A stretch of 22,062 nucleotides of DNA from Purshia tridentata (GCA_003254885.1 QANT01008760.1:1-22062), one strand, 5' to 3'; numbered from the stretch's first letter, positions 1 to 8,550 are shown. Program-made: numbers and translations. Notes: a model not told the origin generated them from the sequence alone.

Positions 1-1359
1 GTAATGATATATTTAATTACTTGTTGCAATTGGTGCTGTCAATTTTCCCAGCCAAAAAAAGAAAACAAACTTATCCACTATTTGCATTCAATAGGTAAAG
101 TCATGTAGGTCTAATCTTACTTAAACACAAAAATTTGGAAATGATTCCTCACTGTTTCGCTTGTAGGAAGAATTCAATAAACAGTCAAGGAGACATGGTT
201 GGCTTGAGTAACACACAGTGAAAGGCAAAATAGACCCATAATCACTACCGTTTGCAGGCTTCATGCTTATGTAGACAGGAAAATCAACAGTGCACGCTAC
301 ACTTTCGCCTAAGCCCCCATGGCGTATACTCTATCAAAGGTGTTGTTCATTACTCATTGCATGATTTCATCAAACACTAGTTGGGCAATTCCTATGGGCA
401 ACCTCTCTTTCTCAAGCTCAATCAACCTCCCTCTTCTTACAAAGGCAATTTGTCGCTTTAAATTGCCATTCACGTTGATGGGTATATTGGCCTTGGCCTT
501 GGCCTTCATGAGAAAGAGAATTTTTTTAAAGGATGGAAAGTATACTGACACCAATTTGATCGAGCTTTGAAATAAGGGAAGAGATTTTAATTCTTGTTAT
601 TTGGCTTTGGCGATTGACCATGGCTTAAATTTTATAGATGTCTGAGTTTTCAACCAACGACTGAATGAGGAGAGAGAGAGAGAGAGAGAGATAAAAGATA
701 CTGATAGGGCAGGAGAGAGAGAGAGTGGGCAGGAGAGGGAAAAGTGGTTATTTTAATTTATTGGGACATGTGTTGTCATCCAAAGTTGTGTTAAATACTA
801 CATCAATTACTAGCCATAGGATTCAATTAAAAGCAAATAAATGGCTGGGATATATTTAGTCGCGCATAGTTTCCATCCCAGACGTCTGGCAGCAGAGCAC
901 TGCTGTTTAATCAATTATTGAATGAACAATTGAACACATGGCCCATTATATTATCCATTGAAGGCCAGCAACCATTCTAACACATGGCAATTACCACGTA
1001 ACAAAAATTTGCAAACTTAGTTACAAGTTATATAAACATAACAGAATTCAACCTAGCAAATTAGTTCGAACTTATCCAAAAATTATAGAATTCAAACCCT
1101 AAACACAGCAACATCAAGTAATCAACCATGAAAAAGTAACTGAAACTATCTAAAACCTACATAGTTCAGAAACCAAGAAATGTCCAGCAACCAAGAAAAA
1201 CAAACTTGTTTACAAATTAAGAATAGGACAAACTACAAACTAAGAAATAACAAGCCAACAACCTGACAAATTCATCAAGTACTTTGATATGCTGAAGAAG
1301 ATGACATTGATGCACCCGAGACCATGAATTCTGCAATTTCACAATGCAAAACTGAAAAT
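1..1359. other. Intergenic DNA left of the composite retroelement
   Basis: No gene is recognised in this AT-rich stretch. It contains a GA microsatellite near 670-691 with a second GA-rich patch at 711-738. On the minus strand there are two short open stretches: about 57 codons near 305-121, and 66 codons at 554-354 that is rich in Lys/Arg and Leu/Ile and contains an Ala-Lys repeat. Neither could be matched to a known family, and both are short enough to be chance or gene relics. Confidence 0.5.
670..691. repeat. (GA)n microsatellite
   Basis: This is an uninterrupted run of eleven GA dinucleotides. A further GA-rich patch at 711-738 repeats the phrase GGGCAGGAGAG (near 708 and 728). Confidence 0.9.
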
Positions 1360-1364
1360 GCAAC
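1360..1364. repeat. Left target-site duplication GCAAC
   Basis: GCAAC directly precedes the TG of the left 114-bp LTR and is repeated at 7627-7631 directly after the CA of the right LTR. A 5-bp duplication is the usual footprint of LTR-retrotransposon integrase. It marks 1365-7626 as one integration unit. Confidence 0.88.
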
Positions 1365-1478
1365 TGTTGAGAGAATATCTCATATTGAAGATGTGAGGAC
1401 CTTGCTAGTGGTTTATAAGGGTTTAGGCTACTCCTCTCATTGCCAATTGGTTTTGAGATGGATGCCTATATTTCTTCA
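1365..1478 (+). repeat. 5' LTR (TRIM type, 114 bp)
   Basis: It begins TGTTGAG and ends TTCTTCA, so it has the 5'-TG...CA-3' ends of LTRs. It matches 7513-7626 at 111 of 114 positions; two of the three differences are transitions (C/T, G/A). It contains a TATA-like TTTATAAGG near its middle. It is followed at once by a primer-binding site. Confidence 0.92.
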
Positions 1479-1491
1479 TGGTATCAGAAGC
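1479..1491 (+). other. Primer-binding site (initiator tRNA-Met)
   Basis: TGGTATCAGAAGC follows the LTR end directly and matches the plant retroelement consensus TGGTATCAGAGC, complementary to the 3' end of initiator Met-tRNA, with one extra base. A second copy without that insertion sits at 7396-7406. The TRIM-like sequence continues only to AGGTTAT (about 1500), after which the sequence is copia leader. Confidence 0.85.
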
Positions 1492-1575
1492 TTAGGTTAT
1501 TTTTTTTTTCCACCTGAACCCTAGGCCTCCTCTTTCTTCTCTTTTCTTGCTGCTGCCCAACCCTTGCCTCTACCT

Positions 1576-4500
1576 ATGTCGACTTCTTCTGAAACTTCCC
1601 CCCTAGTCCTAACGTTGCTACTTTTCTCAAATTAACCGACACCAATTTTTTCCTCTGGTCTACTCAAATTAAGCCCTTTCTTATTGGGCATGATTTATGG
1701 CGGTATATCGATGGCTCTGCCTCTCCTCCATCTCTGACTATTCCCTCTACCGCTTCGACTACGGAACCTATTCCAAATCCGGCCTATTACTCTTGGTTTC
1801 AGAAGGATCAATTGGTTATGAGCTACATAACTTCTACTCTCTCTGAGCCTATTCTTGCCTTAACCGTTGGCTGTTCATCCTCTAAAGCAGTCTGGGATTG
1901 TTTGCATGAGCATTTTTCTCAGCGCTCTGTTGCTAATGCCACCACAATCCGTTTCTAGCTTCTCAGTATACACAAGGGTTCCAAGTCTATTACTGAATAT
2001 CTCCAACATGCTAAGTCCCTCTCTGATTCTTTGGCTGCTATTGACACTCCTGTCTCGGGTGTTGAGCCTGTCACTGCTACTCTTCGGGGTCTTGGCGCTA
2101 AGTATGACATACTTGTCACTACTCTCCTTAATGTTCCGCTGCTGCCTTCTTTCTCTGACCTGCGCGCTCATCTCCTTGCCTTTGAATCGCAAATTGCGCG
2201 CCCTACTTCTTCTCCTCCTGATGTCTCCGCTACTGCTCTTCTCACGCACCACTCCCACTCTGCGTTAGCTCCGCGTGGTCCTCCACCATCCTCGCAGCCC
2301 CATGCTGCTTCATACTCATCTCCCCAGCCGTTTCATGGACGTGGTGCTTATCGTAGTGGTCGCGGTGGTCGTGGTCGTGGCAGGGGTCGTTGGATGCACA
2401 CTACGTGGCAGTCGGGATTTCCACCTCACCAACCATTCTTTGATTCCACTCAGTCTTCCCGTGGTCCTTGGGTCAGTTCCCTCGATCATGGTGTTGGTGT
2501 CTTGGGCGCTGCTCCCTCTGTTTGGTGCTACACTTGCAACTCCACTCAGCACCACACCAACTCTTGCCCGCATCGCTACCATGGCCCTGACTCTTTTTCT
2601 CCTATGTTTGCTGGCGTGCATGTGGCTCAACCTTCTCCACCATCTTCAAACATGCCTTGGATTCCTGATACTGGTGCTACTCACCATATGACTAGCAATG
2701 CTCTACCTAATCCCCTGTCATATCATGGTAACAATTCGGTTCTCTTGGGTAATGGTGATTCATTGAACATCTCTCAAATTGGTAACACGGCTCTCAAACT
2801 TGGTTCTCATTCCTTTCGTCTTAATATCTTTCAAGTTCCTTCTCTTCGTCATAATCTCTTATCTGTTGCTCGCTTCACTAAGGATAATTCTGTTGCTTTT
2901 ATTTTTCATCCCTCTGGCTATCAAATTTGTGACTTACATTCTGGTCTTCCTCTCTTTCAGGGCCCATGTAGAGATGGTCTCTACTCCTTATCCTCTTCGG
3001 CCCCTCATGCTCTTGCTGCTGTCTCCTCTGATCTTTGGCACAAGCGTCTTGGGCACCCGTCCTCCTCTATCCTTAGTCGGCTAGGTTCTACTTTAGGCTC
3101 TTTTAAATGTAATGCCAACTCATTTTGTAAGAGTTGTGCCTTAGGAAAGTCTACTCGTCTTCTGTTTGCTAGCAGTAATACTATTCGCACTTTCTTTCCT
3201 TTCCAATTAATTCACAGTGATGTGTGGATGTCTCCCGTTCTTTCCAATTCTGGTTTTCGTTATTACATTTTATTTACTGATGATTTTTCTTGTTATTCTT
3301 GGATTTATCCTATGCGGAAGAAATCAGAAGTCTTTGATCATTTTCAATCCTTTGTTTCCATGGTTATGAATATTTTCAATACTTCTGTTAAGTTTTTCCA
3401 AAGCGATGGTGGCAGCGAGTATCTTAATACTCACTTCTCCCTGTTTTGCTCCTCTTTAGGCATTTAGCATCATATTTCTTGCCCTTATACACCCCAACAA
3501 AATGGGCTTGCTGAACGCAAGCATCGTCATATTGCCACCTTAACTCGCATCTTGCTTTCTAGCTCTAATGCTCTTCTCTCTCTATGGGTTGAAGCCGCAC
3601 TTACCGCTATCCATTTAATAAATCTCCTTCCCACACCCGTTCTTCAATGGTCTTGTCCTTATTCCTATCTTTACAAACGTCCTCCGGTTTATTCCCATCT
3701 TTGAGTGTTTGGTTTGGTTGCGCGTGTTACCCACATTTGGGAGCTTATGTTTCTAACAAATTGATGAACCATTCTCTTGAGTGCGTTTTTGTAGAGTACA
3801 GCTTGCATCTTAAGGGCTAACGGTGTCTTGATCCAAAAACATCTCGGGTTTATATTTCCCGTCATGTTACTTTTAATGAAGCTCATTTTCCTTTTGCCAC
3901 ACAGGTTCAGTCTCCTTCTTCCCCAACCTTGGATTTCAATCTGTATCCTCTCCCTTTGGCGCCACCTCTTGCACCGCCTTCTGCTCCAGCGCTGCTGCAA
4001 CCTACTGCTGATCCCGGTGACTCTCCACCGCCCGGTCCACCACCTGCTGTACCTACTCCACCGCCTCCTGTTCTCTCTTCCACTCCAACTGTATCCACTC
4101 ATCCTATGCAAACCCGCAGCAAAACTTGCATTGTTGTTCCCAAGACTCGTACCGATGGCACCATACACTATCCTTTGATCCAAGCTAATGCCACGGTGCT
4201 TCACTCACTTACTGAACCAACATGTTTTTCCTAAGCTATAAAACCTTCAGAATGGCGCCAGGCTATGTCAAATGAGTTTAATACCTTACTTAAAAATCAA
4301 ACGTGGTCTTTGGTTTCTCCTTCCCTTGGTACTAATCCTGTAGGTTGCAAATGGGTTTATCGCATCAAGCGGAAATCTGACGGCTTCATTGACCGATACA
4401 AGGCTCGCCTTGTTGCCAAAGGCTTTCACCAACAGCTTGGCCTTGACTACGACGAAACTTTTAGCCCTGTTGTCAAGCCAGCCACTATTCGGTGTGTTAT

Positions 4501-5775
4501 CAGCATTGCTGTAACGCTTGGTTGGTCCATGCGGCAACTAGATGTCAAAAACGCCTTTTTACAAGGGTTCTTAACTGAAGATGTTTATATGACTCAGCCT
4601 CCTGGCTTTGTCGATCCAGCTCGGCCTCACCATGTTTGCAAACTGCACAAAGCTCTTTATGGCCTTAAGCAGGTCCCTCGTGCTTGGTTCCATCGGTTCA
4701 GTGGCTTTCTTCTCAAGTTTGGTATTTATCAAAGCAAGGCTGACAATTCCTTATTTATTTTTCGTCGTGGGTCTCATGTACTCCTTCTTTTACTTTATGT
4801 CGACGATATAATTCTAACTGGTAGTCATGATTCTACCTTGTTCTCTTTCATCACTCAACTTGGCCAGGAATTTGATATCTCTGATTTGGGAACTCTTAGT
4901 TACTTTCTTGGTCTTGAAGTTCTCCACTCGACTATTGGTCTTCACCTGTCCCAACTCAAGTATTATCTGGATTTGCTCAAGCGCTTTGACATGATAGAGT
5001 ACAAGCCGTGCGCTACGCCTTTGGCGGCTAAGGTACAGCTTTTGGCCACTGATGGGGTTCCCCTTCTTGACCCCTATGTATTCTGCCAACTTGTTGGATG
5101 CCTGCAGTATTTAACCTTCACAAGACCGGACATATCCTTTGCCGTTAACAATATTGCTCAATTTATGAGCTCTCCTCGGCATCCTCACCTTGTTGCAGCC
5201 AAGCGCATCCTCCGCTATCTCAAAGTTCTCTGGATCATGGTATTGTTATTTCGCAGCTTGTAGGTCCTCCTTCTTTGAAGGCCTACTCGAATGCTGATTG
5301 GGCTGGTTGTCCATCCACTCGCCGCTATACTACCGGTTATCTCATCTTCCTTGGTCCTAACCTTTTATCCTGGTGTTCTAAGAAGCAACCTACTGTATCT
5401 CGTTTTAGTGCCGAATCCGAATATCGCGCCCTTGCCCATGTTTGTGCTGAAACCGTTTGGCTTGCCTACCTCCTCAATGACATTGGGGTTCGACTCTCTC
5501 TTCCTACTCTACTGCATTGTGATAATATTAGCGCCACATATCTAGCTGCCAACCCTGTCTTCCATGCTCGCACACGGCACATTGAGTTAGACTATCATTT
5601 TGTTCGTGAACGGGTTGCTTCTGGTAGTCACCGAGTTGTGTTTGTTCCGTCTCATGATCAGCTTGCTGATTTACTTACCAAAGGTCTTCTAAGGGCTCGT
5701 CATCTCCTCCTTCGTAACAAACTTGTCCATCCAAGACCGCCAAGTTTGAGGGGGAGTGTTAATCATAAAGTCTAA
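1576..5775 (+). pseudogene. Copia gag-pol polyprotein, multiply broken
   Basis: The ATG at 1576 opens a gag-like N terminus that leaves frame within a run of six C at 1598-1603. Downstream come a gag region, an Arg/Gly-rich stretch (2338-2395), a CX2CX4HX4C zinc knuckle (about 2525-2570), the protease motif DTGA (2668-2679), the pre-integrase HKRLGHP region (about 3039), integrase acidic residues in HSDVW, SDGGSEY and NGLAERKH, RT with YVDDIILTG (4795-4821), and RNase H ending in HTRHIELDYHF-like sequence (to 5775). Stops interrupt it at 1956 (TAG), 3465 (TAG), 3702 (TGA), 3818 (TAA) and 4232 (TAA), and the frame changes near 3713-3720 and 5230. The longest intact pieces are 2031-3467 (gag to integrase) and 4265-5263 (RT). 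It cannot make a polyprotein. Most stops look like Gln or Arg codons changed by C-to-T, as expected from deamination of methylated DNA. Confidence 0.9.
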
Positions 5776-5940
5776 TTGGCTTTGTCTTCCTAGTTTTAGT
5801 CGGTTTTGTATTTGATTGTATCTTTACTTGTCCTCCAAGTAGGTATTTGTATTGCTTTAGGAAAGCCACATGCCCTATATATATGTTTGTATTGTTCAGA
5901 CTTTAATCTAATGAGAATCAAATGAACACACCTCTGCCTC
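5757..5940 (+). repeat. Partial 3' LTR of the copia element
   Basis: It starts TGTTAATCATAAAG just after the copia polypurine tract. The segment holds U3-like sequence, a TATA box (TATATATAT, 5876-5884) and a short stretch resembling R/U5 (through about 5920-5940), then runs straight into the leader of the SerRS-like ORF. No TG...CA end can be placed, so the LTR is truncated. No matching 5' copy exists in the window. Confidence 0.7.
5876..5884 (+). promoter_or_regulatory. TATA box in the copia LTR, upstream of the SerRS-like ORF
   Basis: TATATATAT lies 168 bases before the ATG at 6052. With a start site about 30 bases downstream, the transcript would have a leader of roughly 140 nt leading into the SerRS-like ORF. 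That the LTR drives this ORF is inference from layout only. Confidence 0.45.
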
Positions 5941-6016
5941 ACCCCTTTCTCTCTCGCACACACCTCTGGCTCAAGAAAGGCCCAAAACTCGCGTCGCGCC
6001 GCCCTCTCTCCCCCCA

Positions 6017-6025
6017 AAACCCTAA
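6017..6025 (+). promoter_or_regulatory. Telo-box AAACCCTAA in the SerRS-like leader
   Basis: AAACCCTAA stands 27 bases before the ATG, in a C/CT-rich leader. Telo-boxes are typical of plant translation-machinery genes, so this supports the view that the captured segment includes the parental gene's own 5' untranslated region and not only coding sequence. Confidence 0.5.
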
Positions 6026-6051
6026 TCCCCAATTGCACCTTCGATTTAACC

Positions 6052-7271
6052 ATGTTGGACATTCTTCTGTTTCGAGAAGAGCAGGGGTCCGACCCACAAG
6101 AGATTCGGGTCTTCCAGCTTTCTCGTCAAGAAAGCACTTATCTGGTAAATGAAGTCATCGAGCTTGACCGGCGTTGGTGCAAGTATCAGCTGGAGTGCCA
6201 AATCCTTCATAGCCTAATCAACGTCAATTTTGATATTGGACCACTCCTTGTGGGATATCTCGATTTGGAGAATGTTTCAACACTAGAGCAGCTGCTCGCT
6301 TCAAAAGAAGCGAGGCTTGAAGAAGCTTTTTCACTCTTGTTTTCTAAAATCGGACAAGTTGGAAACCTTGTGCATCTTGAGGCTCCCGTTGAGTATGATG
6401 CTTTAGTTGGAAATTTTAACGGTGAGCCCCTAATGCCGGTGCTGGAGAGAAGTTTGGTGGACCTTTACACCCTTCTTCAGGTCGCAAACAATAATAAATC
6501 TGCTGCAGTGGCTGGAGCAAATGACTTTTACAAGATGGGTGTCATTGCACGTCTCTCTGTTGCTCTACAAAGCTTTGCTGTGGATTTTTTTTTGCAGAAA
6601 GGACATAGAGCATTCATCCCACCGTTGCTAATCAAAAGCAACCTTATTCAACAATGCACTTCGTTGTCTCAACAGTCTGTTGATGAACAGTACTATGGGG
6701 TAGCTTGTGAGGATGGACAAAGTTATCTTATTAATTCAATGGACATACCCTTTTTAGGGTTTCATGCCAATGACTCAATACTACCCACTCGCCTGCCTCT
6801 AAGATATGTTGGAAATTTCATTTTTTTTCCTAAGTCGCAACCGACTATGCAAGTTGGATTGGCTTATCTTACAAGCCCAACCGACCATATTTCATGGGAA
6901 CAAATGAAACATTTGATGGTGGTGTTTTTTGAAGAGCTGAACATACCTTTCGGTAAGTTCAACATTTCTTCTAAAACATTGAATCTTGGCTCATCACGGG
7001 GGTTTTATCTAGAGGGAAGGCTTCCCGCATCAAACTCAACTATTTTTCTGGGGACCTATTCGGACTGCACAGACTACCACACAAGCAAGCTGAACATCCG
7101 AGGTGGTAATAATGAGTATGTTCACTTCCTGAGCTCGATGATATGTGTTGAGCAGACCATCATGTGCATTATCGAGAACAACCAGATGGGGAAGGAGTTA
7201 GTATACCGGAACCGTTGAGGACGTACATGGGAGGAGATTACCTCCTACCATTTGAAGACCTTCAAGTCTGA
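6052..7271 (+). pseudogene. Intronless seryl-tRNA-synthetase-like retrocopy (pseudoenzyme)
   Basis: The 388-codon ORF (6052-7218) is collinear with plant cytosolic seryl-tRNA synthetase: it opens MLDI-LFREE as the family does, has a remnant coiled-coil arm (about residues 30-105), then GNLVH, a class II core with TRLPLRYVG, TSPTDHISWEQ, LPAS and CTDY, and a YVHFLSS...CIIENNQ tail. Family enzymes are about 450 aa. Active-site elements known in SerRS appear lost: the TxE serine-binding element reads SMDI, the motif 2 Arg context FRKE reads FPKS and about ten following residues are missing, and motif 3 loses its Glu and the Arg pair. It cannot be expected to charge tRNA-Ser. A one-base frame change near 7198-7203 ends the ORF at 7216-7218, but family-like C-terminal sequence (PEPL..YMGG) continues in another frame to a stop at 7269-7271. 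Introns are absent, so it came from an mRNA. The many substitutions without stops suggest long coding constraint before capture, or a divergent parental paralogue. Confidence 0.8.
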
Positions 7272-7383
7272 GGGCAGCTGATCCTTCTGCCAGTATAGGA
7301 GAAAGCCATGGCATCTGCAACTCCAACTTACCAATTAGGCGCTTCTAAGAAGCCAGCTGTTGTGCGTAATAGGTTGCTGCTGT
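7272..7383 (+). other. Unassigned captured segment after the SerRS-like ORF
   Basis: This 112-bp piece links the SerRS-like tail to the TRIM half. It may be 3' untranslated sequence or a second captured fragment. It holds an ATG in good context (GCCATGGC, ATG at 7308) opening a 52-codon frame that runs through the TRIM primer site to a stop at 7464-7466. The product is not recognised. Confidence 0.4.
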
Positions 7384-7395
7384 TAGATTTCTTCA
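7384..7395 (+). repeat. 12-bp tail of a TRIM LTR
   Basis: TTAGATTTCTTCA-like sequence here matches the last bases of the 114-bp LTR and is followed directly by a primer-binding site, reproducing an LTR/PBS junction inside the element. Upstream of it the similarity stops, so this is a breakpoint of the chimera. Confidence 0.7.
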
Positions 7396-7416
7396 TGGTA
7401 TCAGAGTCAGGTTATC

Positions 7417-7504
7417 CACGTGATATGCCTAAGCGGCCACACGTGCTCCCACGTCACCCAATATAAATTGTCCACGTGTTAGGCTTGAAATGATGCCACA
7501 CGTG
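7417..7504. promoter_or_regulatory. Cluster of five G-box (CACGTG-type) motifs
   Basis: CACGTG occurs at 7417-7422, 7440-7445, 7473-7478 and 7499-7504, and CACGTC at 7450-7455. The first two and last two form a direct repeat of the pattern TCCACGTG...CCACACGTGC, and GCCTAA/TTAGGC between them form an inverted pair. G-boxes are bound by plant bZIP and bHLH factors (ABA, light and stress responses). That they act here is inference. Confidence 0.6.
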
Positions 7505-7512
7505 CGGGGGCG
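7502..7512 (+). other. Polypurine tract of the TRIM
   Basis: GTGCGGGGGCG directly abuts the TGTTGAG start of the right LTR, the position where plus-strand priming occurs. It contains pyrimidines, so it is an imperfect tract; the call rests on position. Confidence 0.6.
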
Positions 7513-7626
7513 TGTTGAGAGAATATCTCACATTGAAGATGTGAGGACCTTGCTAGTGGTTTATAAGGGTTTGGGCTACTCCTCTCATTGCCAATTGGTT
7601 TTGAGATGGATGCCTAGATTTCTTCA
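7513..7626 (+). repeat. 3' LTR (TRIM type, 114 bp)
   Basis: It is the same length as 1365-1478, with three substitutions. It is followed by GCAAC, the target-site duplication. Confidence 0.92.
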
Positions 7627-7631
7627 GCAAC
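7627..7631. repeat. Right target-site duplication GCAAC
   Basis: This is an exact copy of 1360-1364, placed directly after the right LTR end. Confidence 0.88.
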
Positions 7632-8550
7632 TAAATTAGTGCATAACAAAAAAATCAGATCAAACTAGCAGCACAAAACTCAAATGTAGAACCTTAAAAA
7701 TCAAATCATTACAGCAATCACACAATTATAGATCATCTCAGACTCTCAGTATAGCAATCACACAGTTATAGACAATAGTAGATTAACTCTGACTCACCTA
7801 AACTAGCTTGTGCAACTTGCCAAATTAATACTTAGAGTCTCGTACTGAGATATTGTAAAAAAAACAAAAATTAGACTCAATAAGAAATGTAGAAAGGCCC
7901 AAACCATTTTTGGCCCATTAAGAGTCGGCTTGGCGGGTTGTGTGGCATGGGCTAAGTCGCCGTGACATGGCACCAACTCAAACAAGTCAAGTATGTGCCC
8001 ACCCCTACACGATGTCATCTCATTTATACTTTATCAAATGGCTAGAGAGTTTGACGCTACATATTGAAAAAATTGTAAGTTACATTAATGTTGGCATAAT
8101 TCCGTGAATGAATTCACTTACGACTTACGAGTCTAAATTATCTTAGTGTTACTTCTATTATAATCCTTGTGATGTTTAGAGCTGAGCATTTATATTACAA
8201 ATTTCGCTTCTAATCCATCTAGAACTGTAAGTGACTTAGAAACTCAGACTTGTAGGTGGCTAGATAAAACCGGTCATTTCATGCATAAAATCATTCATAT
8301 TAATTGTCTATCACTTACATTTTTTGCACACACTTAGATTAGAAATATTTTTTCTTAAGTTGTGTGCTAAAAAAATGAATTTTGATTTAAATTAAAAGTA
8401 GTGTTGAGTTTTAAAAGACAAAAGTCGATTGGGTGTTTAGAACCTTACAAGGTTGTCTACTTGCTATGGTGGCGAGGGCTCACCCTTCCTAGTTGAGAGC
8501 TCAATAGCTTAGTTTAAGTCATGCATTGTTCCTCATGTTCAGTTTTTTAG
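7632..8550. other. Intergenic DNA right of the composite retroelement
   Basis: No gene is seen. A near-exact repeat of about 20 bp (AGCAATCACACA-TTATAGA) occurs near 7713 and 7753. A GC-richer patch at 7895-8010 ends in GTGCCCACCCCTAC; its reverse complement starts GTAGGGGTGGGCAC, which resembles the ends of some plant hAT-type elements, but no matching inverted end or duplication was found. The minus-strand ORF across it is not recognised. Confidence 0.5.

Larger units (their letters stand above)
1501..5940 (+). mobile_element. Decayed Ty1/copia retrotransposon lacking its own 5' LTR
   Basis: This segment holds a pyrimidine-rich leader (1501-1575), a gag-pol reading region (1576-5775), the polypurine tract TTTGAGGGGGAG (about 5745-5756) and the beginning of a 3' LTR (TGTTAATC from 5757). 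That LTR differs from the 114-bp LTRs bounding the whole insertion, so the copia body belongs to another family and was taken up without its left LTR. The domain order protease-integrase-RT-RNase H is that of Ty1/copia rather than gypsy. The right limit of copia sequence is uncertain, somewhere in 5920-5950. Confidence 0.85.
7396..7512 (+). mobile_element. TRIM internal region with primer site and polypurine tract
   Basis: The segment starts with TGGTATCAGAG (primer-binding site), contains a non-coding core, and ends in the G-rich tract GTGCGGGGGCG (7502-7512) directly before the TG of the 3' LTR. With two 114-bp LTRs an intact TRIM would be about 345 bp. The core carries five CACGTG/CACGTC motifs and a CCAAT/TATAAA pair (7458-7467). 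Confidence 0.75.
1365..7626 (+). mobile_element. Composite TRIM-LTR / copia / SerRS-like retroelement
   Basis: This 6,262-bp LTR element starts TGTTGAGA and ends TTTCTTCA, has identical-length 114-bp LTRs (three differences) and is flanked by a perfect GCAAC duplication. The LTR length, tRNA-Met primer site and, at the right end, a 117-bp internal segment ending in a G-rich polypurine tract are typical of TRIMs (terminal-repeat retrotransposons in miniature), which normally total under 500 bp and code for nothing. Here about 5.9 kb of foreign sequence lies between the left primer site and the right TRIM half: a decayed copia body, part of that copia element's own 3' LTR, and an intronless seryl-tRNA-synthetase-like ORF. 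Inference: the chimera was assembled by template switching or read-through during reverse transcription and then inserted as a unit. With three LTR differences the insertion looks fairly recent, but 114 bp gives a very rough clock. It is non-autonomous as it stands. Confidence 0.85.

Noticed and set aside
1875..2630. Minus-strand ORFs antisense to copia gag (for example 2258-1875 and 2630-2316)
   Set aside because: They are shadows of the plus-strand gag region; Arg-rich composition comes from reading its Gly/Ser/Leu codons backwards, and no family motif is present.
3689..4204. 171-codon minus-strand ORF over the copia integrase/RT linker
   Set aside because: It is antisense to a Pro-rich linker of copia pol; the Arg/Trp-rich product is a composition artefact.
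5922..6152. 76-codon ORF overlapping the start of the SerRS-like ORF
   Set aside because: It lies in the leader and in another frame of the SerRS-like sequence; the overlapping frame at 6052 has clear family similarity, so this one is a shadow.
1365..7626. Reading the whole insertion as one ordinary copia element with 114-bp LTRs
   Set aside because: The copia body has its own polypurine tract and a different LTR start at 5757, and a second primer site with TRIM internal sequence lies at the right end, so at least two element families are joined.
7895..8010. End of a hAT-type element (GTAGGGGTGGGCAC on the minus strand)
   Set aside because: No partner inverted end or 8-bp duplication could be found by eye.
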